Source: CAZFCK01 sp964517355 (GTDB lineage: Bacteria > Desulfobacterota > Desulfovibrionia > Desulfovibrionales > Desulfovibrionaceae). Taken from it: a DNA stretch of 9,948 nt. The stretch covers positions 1-9,948 of the forward strand of contig CAZFCK010000180.1 in the NCBI GenBank assembly GCA_964517355.1, given 5' to 3'. How positions within the stretch are numbered: the stretch's first letter is position 1; each line of letters starts with the position of its first letter. The notes under the pieces are model-generated. The model did no database searches. It worked only from the letters and a program-made list of their open reading frames with translations, and had not been told where the DNA came from. Below are positions 5,527-9,948 of this stretch, piece by piece. The position numbers and the translations under genes are program-made.

Positions 5527-6747
5527 ATGAAAATTCTTGTACTCAACTCCGGCAGCTCCTCCATCAAATACCAACTTTTCGATATGCAGCCGGACGCGAC
5601 AGGCCAGGTTAGGGCCGCAGGTCTTGTTGAACGCATAGGCGAAGAAAGCAGCGGCTTGAAGTATAGCCGGCTTACCGGCGATTCCCCCGTGACGAAGGAA
5701 TGGGAAGAACATGTGGCGGATCACAGCTCGGGGTTGAAACTGGTCATTGACGACCTTACCAACCCGGAAACAGGCGTGATCGCCTCAACCAGCGAGATAG
5801 ACGCCGTGGGGCATCGCGTGCTCCATGGCGGCAGCCGTTTCACCGCGCCTAGTATCGTCGATGATTCCGTCATCAAAGCCATTGAAGAGAACATTCCCCT
5901 GGGCCCCCTGCACAACCCGCCGAACCTGGCCGGCATCCTGGTTGCGCGGGATCTCATCCCCCAGGCGACACAAGTGGCCGTTTTCGATACCGCGTTTCAT
6001 CAGACCATGCCTGAAGAAGCGTTTATGTACGCCTTGCCGTATGAGTATTATGAAAAGCTGGCCGTGCGGCGTTATGGATTCCATGGCACCTCCCATAAAT
6101 ACGTATCCTCGGAGATGGCCAAGCTGCTCGGCAAGCCGCTGGATCAGTGCAACATGATTTCCGCGCATCTGGGTAACGGCTCATCCATGGCCGCCGTGAA
6201 AAACGGCAAGTGCGTGGATACTACAATGGGCATGACCCCTTTGGCCGGCCTGGTGATGGGCACACGCACCGGCGACCTGGACCCCGCCATTTTGTTTTAC
6301 CTGGCCAAAGAAAAGGGCATGACCTTTGAAGAGATGGATGATTTGGTGAACAAAAAGAGCGGATTGAAAGGGTTGTGCGGGCACGGCGATCTGCGCGACG
6401 TCCATGCGCAGGCGGACGCCGGCAATGCGCGCGCCGCCCTCGCGCTCAAGATGCTTGTTTACCGGAACAAGAAATATATTGGTTCCTATTTCGCGGTGTT
6501 GGGGCGTGTGGACGCCATCATTTTCACCGCGGGAATCGGAGAAAACGACGTCAAAGTCCGGCGCCTGAGCCTTGAAGGTCTTGAATATTTGGGTGTTGAA
6601 CTGGACATTGAAAAGAATAATGGCCGTTTCAGCGAACCCACACGCATCAGTAAGGATTCCAGTAAGGTTCAGGTATGGGTTATTCCCACCAACGAGGAGT
6701 TGGAAATCGCACGTCAAACTTATGCCCTGGCGTCTACGGTCAAGTAG
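5527..6747 (+). CDS. ackA: Acetate kinase
   Basis: This cytoplasmic enzyme converts acetyl-phosphate and ADP to acetate and ATP, the substrate-level phosphorylation step of incomplete lactate oxidation. The 406 residues match the family length of about 400. Signatures are the N-terminal LVLNSGSSSIKY (4-15), HRVLHGG (96-102), FDTAFHQTMP (153-162), RRYGFHGTSH (181-190), HLGNGSS (214-220), GTRTGDLDP (245-253) and FTAGIGEN (333-340). By alignment to the well-studied archaeal enzyme, N7, R97, D154, H186, R247 and E390 correspond to the phosphate, acetate and catalytic residues; all are present. AAAGGA at 5511-5516 precedes the ATG by ten bases. It follows a terminator and a 186-bp gap, so it probably has its own promoter. 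The pta gene expected just upstream in related loci is absent. Confidence 0.97.
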   Translation: MKILVLNSGSSSIKYQLFDMQPDATGQVRAAGLVERIGEESSGLKYSRLTGDSPVTKEWEEHVADHSSGLKLVIDDLTNPETGVIASTSEIDAVGHRVLHGGSRFTAPSIVDDSVIKAIEENIPLGPLHNPPNLAGILVARDLIPQATQVAVFDTAFHQTMPEEAFMYALPYEYYEKLAVRRYGFHGTSHKYVSSEMAKLLGKPLDQCNMISAHLGNGSSMAAVKNGKCVDTTMGMTPLAGLVMGTRTGDLDPAILFYLAKEKGMTFEEMDDLVNKKSGLKGLCGHGDLRDVHAQADAGNARAALALKMLVYRNKKYIGSYFAVLGRVDAIIFTAGIGENDVKVRRLSLEGLEYLGVELDIEKNNGRFSEPTRISKDSSKVQVWVIPTNEELEIARQTYALASTVK

Positions 6748-6750
6748 ACG
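6731..6750 (+). promoter_or_regulatory. Hairpin spanning the ackA stop codon
   Basis: CGTCTAC (6731-6737) and GTAGACG (6744-6750) form a perfect 7-bp stem with a 6-nt loop. The TAG stop of ackA (6745-6747) is inside the 3' arm and the lutC ribosome binding site starts six bases later. Ribosomes ending ackA would open it, so it may tie lutC initiation to ackA translation. No U tract follows, so it is not a terminator. Confidence 0.5.
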
Positions 6751-6765
6751 CATATGGGAGGAAGC

Positions 6766-7392
6766 ATGGCCAAGGAGAACATTCTCGCACTCTTTACGGA
6801 AAAGGCCCGGCTCGTCTCCGCCGTAGTGCATGAGGTCAAGTCTCTCAACGAGGCCTATGACTATGTTGTGGATCTTTGCGATAAAAAAGAGGCTTGCCAA
6901 TTGATGCTGTCCGGTTGTGAGGCGCAACTTTCAAAAAAAGCGGACGATCTTTGCGAAACCAAGCAGGAGAAGATCGTCGCCGCTCCCAACCTTAATGAAA
7001 ATGAATTCGCGAAGCTGCACAAACGTTGCGAGCAGTCCGGGTTTGTCTGCCTGGCGGAAGGACTTCGCGGCCATCTCGGCGGCATCGATATCGGATTCAC
7101 GCTTTGCGACGGGGGCGTTGCCGATACCGGCACGCTGCTTTTGAACTCCAATAGCGAGGAAACACGTCTGGCCACAATGATAGCCGAAATACACGTGGCC
7201 GCCGTGCCCAAGTCCGCCATTGTGGAGGATATCTACGCGGTGGAGAATCAGCTCGGCAAGCTCATGCAACACACCCCCTCTTATACGGCCTTTATCACGG
7301 GCGCCAGCCGCACCGCCGATATCGAGCGCGTGCTTGCCCTGGGGGTGCATGGGCCGCTGGAACTGCATATTCTCCTTATGGAGGAAGCATAA
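6766..7392 (+). CDS. lutC: LutC-like LUD-domain subunit of L-lactate dehydrogenase
   Basis: This is the small subunit of the LutABC-type L-lactate oxidation complex, which converts L-lactate to pyruvate with Fe-S clusters carried by the partner encoded next. The product is 208 residues and soluble. The LUD (DUF162, LutC/YkgG) fold is shown by GFTLCDGGVADTGTLLL (109-125), the following SNSEETRL, a helix ending HVAAVPKSAIVEDI, and the C-terminal FITGASRTADIERVLALGVH (176-195) then GPLELHILL. I chose the ATG at 6766 because GGGAGG (6756-6761) precedes it. The in-frame ATG at 6754 overlaps that ribosome binding site and would add only MGGS. It lies 18 bp after ackA and its stop overlaps the next start, so the three genes are probably cotranscribed. 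The exact role of LutC within the complex is not established. Confidence 0.9.
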   Translation: MAKENILALFTEKARLVSAVVHEVKSLNEAYDYVVDLCDKKEACQLMLSGCEAQLSKKADDLCETKQEKIVAAPNLNENEFAKLHKRCEQSGFVCLAEGLRGHLGGIDIGFTLCDGGVADTGTLLLNSNSEETRLATMIAEIHVAAVPKSAIVEDIYAVENQLGKLMQHTPSYTAFITGASRTADIERVLALGVHGPLELHILLMEEA

Positions 7393-9557
7393 TGCAAAAC
7401 GTCAAAGACCTGAAAGAATACAAGCAGAATATCCAAAGCGCTCTGGACAACGAGTTTTTGCGCCAGGCAATGGATAAATTCGCCGTGGCCTATCCTCAGG
7501 GGCGCGCCAAGGCCTTTATGGATATGGACGTGCAATCGCTGGTCGATGAAATCGCCCAGGCGAAAGATCAGGCGATCGCGCATTTGGATGAGTTGTACGC
7601 CGAATTCAAGAAAAACGCCGAGGCGGCCGGGATTCATGTGCACCTGGCGCGTACGGCGGGCGAGGCCAATGAAATCATTGCCGAAATCGCCAAGAAGAAT
7701 AATTGCAAAAAGATCGTCAAATCCAAATCCATGACCGCCGAGGAGACGTTGCTCAACCACCATCTGGAAGCTTACGGCCTGGAAGTGGTTGAAACGGACC
7801 TTGGAGAGTGGATCATTCAGTTGCGCCATGAGGGGCCGAGCCACATGGTCATGCCCGCCATCCACCTTTCACGCGATCAGGTGGCGGGGCTCTTTACCCA
7901 GGTTACAGGCAATCAACAGACCAACGACATTGAAAAATTGGTCAAAGTTGCGCGCCGGGAACTGCGCCAGAAATATGTAGAAGCGGATATGGGCATTTCA
8001 GGCGCCAATTTCTGCATCGCGGAAAGCGGCAGTATCGGCATCGTGACGAACGAAGGCAACGCGCGCCTGGTGACGACGTTGCCGCGCGTACACGTGGCCC
8101 TGGCCGGCATAGACAAGTTGACGCCCAACCTGCACGATGCCTTGCGCGTGCTCAAGGTGTTGCCCCGGAACGCCACAGGTCAGGCATTGACATCCTATGT
8201 CACCTGGATTCACGGATCCAATGAGTGCAAAAGCGCCCCCGGCAATTTGAAGGAATACCATGTGGTGTTTCTGGATAACGGGCGTTCCGCTTTGGCCAAG
8301 GACCCCGATTTCAGCCAGGTCTTGCGTTGTGTCCGCTGCGGCGCTTGCGCCAACGTGTGCCCCGTGTACCGTATGGTCGGCGGGCATGAATACGGACACA
8401 TCTATATCGGCGCCATCGGTTTGATTTTGACGTACTTTTTCCATGGCCGCGACAAAGCGCGCCACCTTGTGCAGAATTGCATCAATTGCCAGGCGTGCAA
8501 GGCCGTATGCGCCTCCGGCATTGATTTGCCCTGGCTTATTAAACGCATTCTCGCACGCATAGAAGAGGAATCAGGACCCAAGCTGGAAAACACCCTGCTT
8601 TCCATGGCCATGCGCAACCGCAAGCTTTTTCACGGTCTGCTGCGCTCGGCGCGTTTCGCGCAAAAGCCTTTTGGAGAGAAAAAGAGTGACACAGGGGGCA
8701 GTTTCATCCGGCATCTGCCCATGATCTTCGCCAAAGATCAAAACTTCCGGGAATTGCCGCGCATTGCCGATAAGCCTTTCCGCGACCGCTTTAAAAAGCT
8801 CAACAAACCTGTGGAAAATCCGCGTTTCACAGTGGCGTTGTTTGCCGGATGCGCCCAGGATTTCATTTATCCCGAGCAGCTTGAGGCAGCCATGCACACG
8901 CTGGAGGGACGCAACGTGAACGTGGTTTTTCCACAGCAGCAAACCTGCTGCGGCCTGCCGCTCATGATGATGGGCTGCGCCGACGCGGAGCGTGATGTCG
9001 CATTGCAAAACATTCAATCCTTTGATCCTGCGAACGTGGATTACATCCTGACGCTGTGTCCTTCCTGCGCCTCGCATCTTAAGCACTATCCCAAGCTCTT
9101 TCCCAAGGGAGACAAGGACAACCTTCTGGCGCAACGCTTCGCCGACAGGATCATCGATTACTCAAGCTTCATGAAGGATGTGCTCCAAATCGAGGCCAAG
9201 GATTTCCGCTCCACTGCAACCGCCGCGGCATACCATGCGCCATGCCATCTTTGCCGGGGACTCGACGTGCACGACGCTCCGCGTAAGCTGTTGAGCATCG
9301 GCGGCCTGGAGTATGTGCCCACGAAGGAAGAAGAGGTCTGCTGCGGTTTCGGCGGTTCATATTCCGTTAAATTCCCGCATATCTCCTCGCAAATACTCAA
9401 GCACAAGCTTGACGCCATTGAGGAAAGCGGCGCCGACGTGTTGGTGACTGACTGCCCCGGTTGCGTGATGCAGATACGCGGCGGCCTGGCCAAGCGCGGC
9501 AGCAAGGTGCGCGTGCGACACATGTCCGAAATTCTGGACGAGCAAAAAAGGGATTAA
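7392..9557 (+). CDS. ldhH: L-lactate dehydrogenase large subunit, LutB-LutA fusion
   Basis: This is the large iron-sulfur subunit of the L-lactate dehydrogenase, oxidising L-lactate to pyruvate and passing electrons towards the membrane. The 721 residues equal a LutB (about 475) joined to a LutA (about 240). An N-terminal LUD domain (about 60-300) contains KSKSMTAEE (110-118), GANFCIAESGSIGIVTNEGN (204-223) and PRVHVALAGIDKL. The dicluster ferredoxin part has C313, C316, C319, C323 and C363, C366, C369, C373. A linker (about 395-475) leads to two CCG domains: C487, C519-C520, C556, C559 and C618, C650-C651, C688, C691. All ligands are present. No membrane span is convincing; the hydrophobic stretch at 337-350 lies between the clusters as in other LutB proteins. 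The ATG shares one base with the lutC stop (TAATG), with GGAGG just upstream. It corresponds to DVU3033 of D. vulgaris. Confidence 0.92.
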   Translation: MQNVKDLKEYKQNIQSALDNEFLRQAMDKFAVAYPQGRAKAFMDMDVQSLVDEIAQAKDQAIAHLDELYAEFKKNAEAAGIHVHLARTAGEANEIIAEIAKKNNCKKIVKSKSMTAEETLLNHHLEAYGLEVVETDLGEWIIQLRHEGPSHMVMPAIHLSRDQVAGLFTQVTGNQQTNDIEKLVKVARRELRQKYVEADMGISGANFCIAESGSIGIVTNEGNARLVTTLPRVHVALAGIDKLTPNLHDALRVLKVLPRNATGQALTSYVTWIHGSNECKSAPGNLKEYHVVFLDNGRSALAKDPDFSQVLRCVRCGACANVCPVYRMVGGHEYGHIYIGAIGLILTYFFHGRDKARHLVQNCINCQACKAVCASGIDLPWLIKRILARIEEESGPKLENTLLSMAMRNRKLFHGLLRSARFAQKPFGEKKSDTGGSFIRHLPMIFAKDQNFRELPRIADKPFRDRFKKLNKPVENPRFTVALFAGCAQDFIYPEQLEAAMHTLEGRNVNVVFPQQQTCCGLPLMMMGCADAERDVALQNIQSFDPANVDYILTLCPSCASHLKHYPKLFPKGDKDNLLAQRFADRIIDYSSFMKDVLQIEAKDFRSTATAAAYHAPCHLCRGLDVHDAPRKLLSIGGLEYVPTKEEEVCCGFGGSYSVKFPHISSQILKHKLDAIEESGADVLVTDCPGCVMQIRGGLAKRGSKVRVRHMSEILDEQKRD

Positions 9558-9602
9558 GGCCATCGTCTTCCGTGATATTGCTTCGCTCATTCACTTGTAA
9601 CA

Positions 9603-9640
9603 CCAAGGGAAAAGCCGATTGCACATGGTTTTTCCCTTGG
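9603..9640 (+). terminator. Candidate terminator hairpin after the L-lactate dehydrogenase genes
   Basis: CCAAGGGAAAA (9603-9613) and TTTTCCCTTGG (9630-9640) form a perfect 11-bp stem with a 16-nt loop, 45 bases after the last stop codon. The tract after it is pyrimidine-rich (CTCCCTCTTCCC), not a clean U run, so termination may be weak. It is the only strong hairpin between the gene and the repeat cluster. Confidence 0.5.
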
Positions 9641-9663
9641 CTCCCTCTTCCCATATTGAGCAT

Positions 9664-9770
9664 TTAGAGCATCTCACACTTGAAAAGCGCTAGATGCTCT
9701 TATGCATTTCCCTGGAACAATTGGAAATTGTTTCAGGGGAGAGCCTTGTTTCAAGGCGAAAATGCTCTAA
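9664..9770. repeat. 107-bp hairpin-rich repeat element (REP- or MITE-like)
   Basis: TTAGAGCAT (9664-9672) and ATGCTCTAA (9762-9770) are perfect 9-bp terminal inverted repeats. Between them are three local hairpins: AGAGCATCT (9666-9674) with AGATGCTCT (9692-9700); a stem of 13 pairs including one G-T, 9710-9722 with 9726-9738; and GCCTTG (9743-9748) with CAAGGC (9752-9757). The first 51 bases from 9665 recur at 9898-9948. A three-hairpin body closed by terminal repeats fits a small non-coding repeat such as a REP cluster or MITE. No transposase is present and no target duplication is evident. Confidence 0.55.
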
Positions 9771-9897
9771 CGTTTGAAATGCTTTGCAAGTAAATCTTTG
9801 CAGAGCCTTTCAAATTTTTCAAAGTTTAAATGCTCAAGTTCATGTTGATTTTCCTGGGTGAAACAGGCGCTGCTCTCTTCATCCCTCATTCGATTAC

Positions 9898-9948
9898 TAG
9901 AGCATCTCACGCTTGAAAAGCGCTAGATGCTCTTATGCATTTCCCTGG
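9898..9948. repeat. Second copy of the terminal repeat, cut by the window end
   Basis: It matches 9665-9715 at 50 of 51 positions; the single difference is G9911 in place of A9678. With G the inner stem CGCTT (9910-9914) and AAGCG (9918-9922) is fully paired, whereas the first copy has one mismatch there. The outer arms AGAGCATCT (9899-9907) and AGATGCTCT (9925-9933) are intact. The match is still continuing at the last base, so the full length is unknown. Confidence 0.85.

Larger units (their letters stand above)
9558..9948. other. Gene-free 3' flank with hairpin repeats
   Basis: No credible gene lies in these 391 bases. After the candidate terminator the sequence turns AT-rich and is dominated by hairpins and by degenerate copies of an AATGCTC word (for example 9761-9767 and 9829-9835). 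The TTTGAAA (9773-9779) and TTTCAAA (9808-9814) words form a further weak inverted pair. It looks like an intergenic repeat cluster that continues beyond the window. Confidence 0.7.

Noticed and set aside
6754..6765. Upstream in-frame ATG for lutC
   Set aside because: It overlaps the ribosome binding site that serves the ATG at 6766 and would add four non-conserved residues.

Overview
The window is most consistent with a sulfate-reducing deltaproteobacterium of the Desulfovibrio type (Desulfovibrionaceae). Six plus-strand genes reproduce most of the lactate-oxidation locus known from that family: lactate permease, GlcD-type D-lactate dehydrogenase, its CCG-domain iron-sulfur partner, acetate kinase, LutC, and a fused LutB-LutA protein. 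The genes look GC-rich by eye and the flanks are distinctly AT-richer. The taxonomic call is an inference from gene content and order, not from a marker gene.

Layout. Positions 1-864 hold no convincing gene. They contain a short iterated repeat (59-119), a nested dyad with a near-perfect 16-bp palindrome (156-205), a doubled 8-bp palindrome (277-294), and overlapping sigma-54-like and sigma-70-like promoter candidates (526-574). Together these look like a control region with a leader of about 280 nt. Next come lctP (865-2577), a strong GC hairpin without a U tract, glcD (2647-4026) and the Fe-S gene (4036-5340), closed by a good intrinsic terminator (5344-5370). A structured 186-bp gap follows, then ackA (5527-6747), lutC (6766-7392) and the lutB-lutA fusion (7392-9557), the last two overlapping by one base. 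The last 391 bp contain a candidate terminator hairpin and a cluster of hairpin-rich repeats with a 51-bp direct duplication that runs off the window.

How the genes work together. LctP imports lactate with protons. GlcD plus the Fe-S protein should oxidise D-lactate, and LutC plus the LutBA fusion should oxidise L-lactate; both yield pyruvate and pass electrons towards the membrane quinone pool or another carrier. Pyruvate would be converted to acetyl-CoA and acetyl-phosphate by enzymes not in this window. AckA then makes ATP and acetate.

The main departure from the arrangement known in D. vulgaris is that no phosphotransacetylase gene (pta) lies next to ackA and no pyruvate:ferredoxin oxidoreductase gene precedes lctP. 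The pta slot is occupied by a terminator and an 83-bp inverted-repeat element. I see no clearly new biological system; the items most worth checking are the regulatory architecture, the vacant pta slot and the terminal repeat family.
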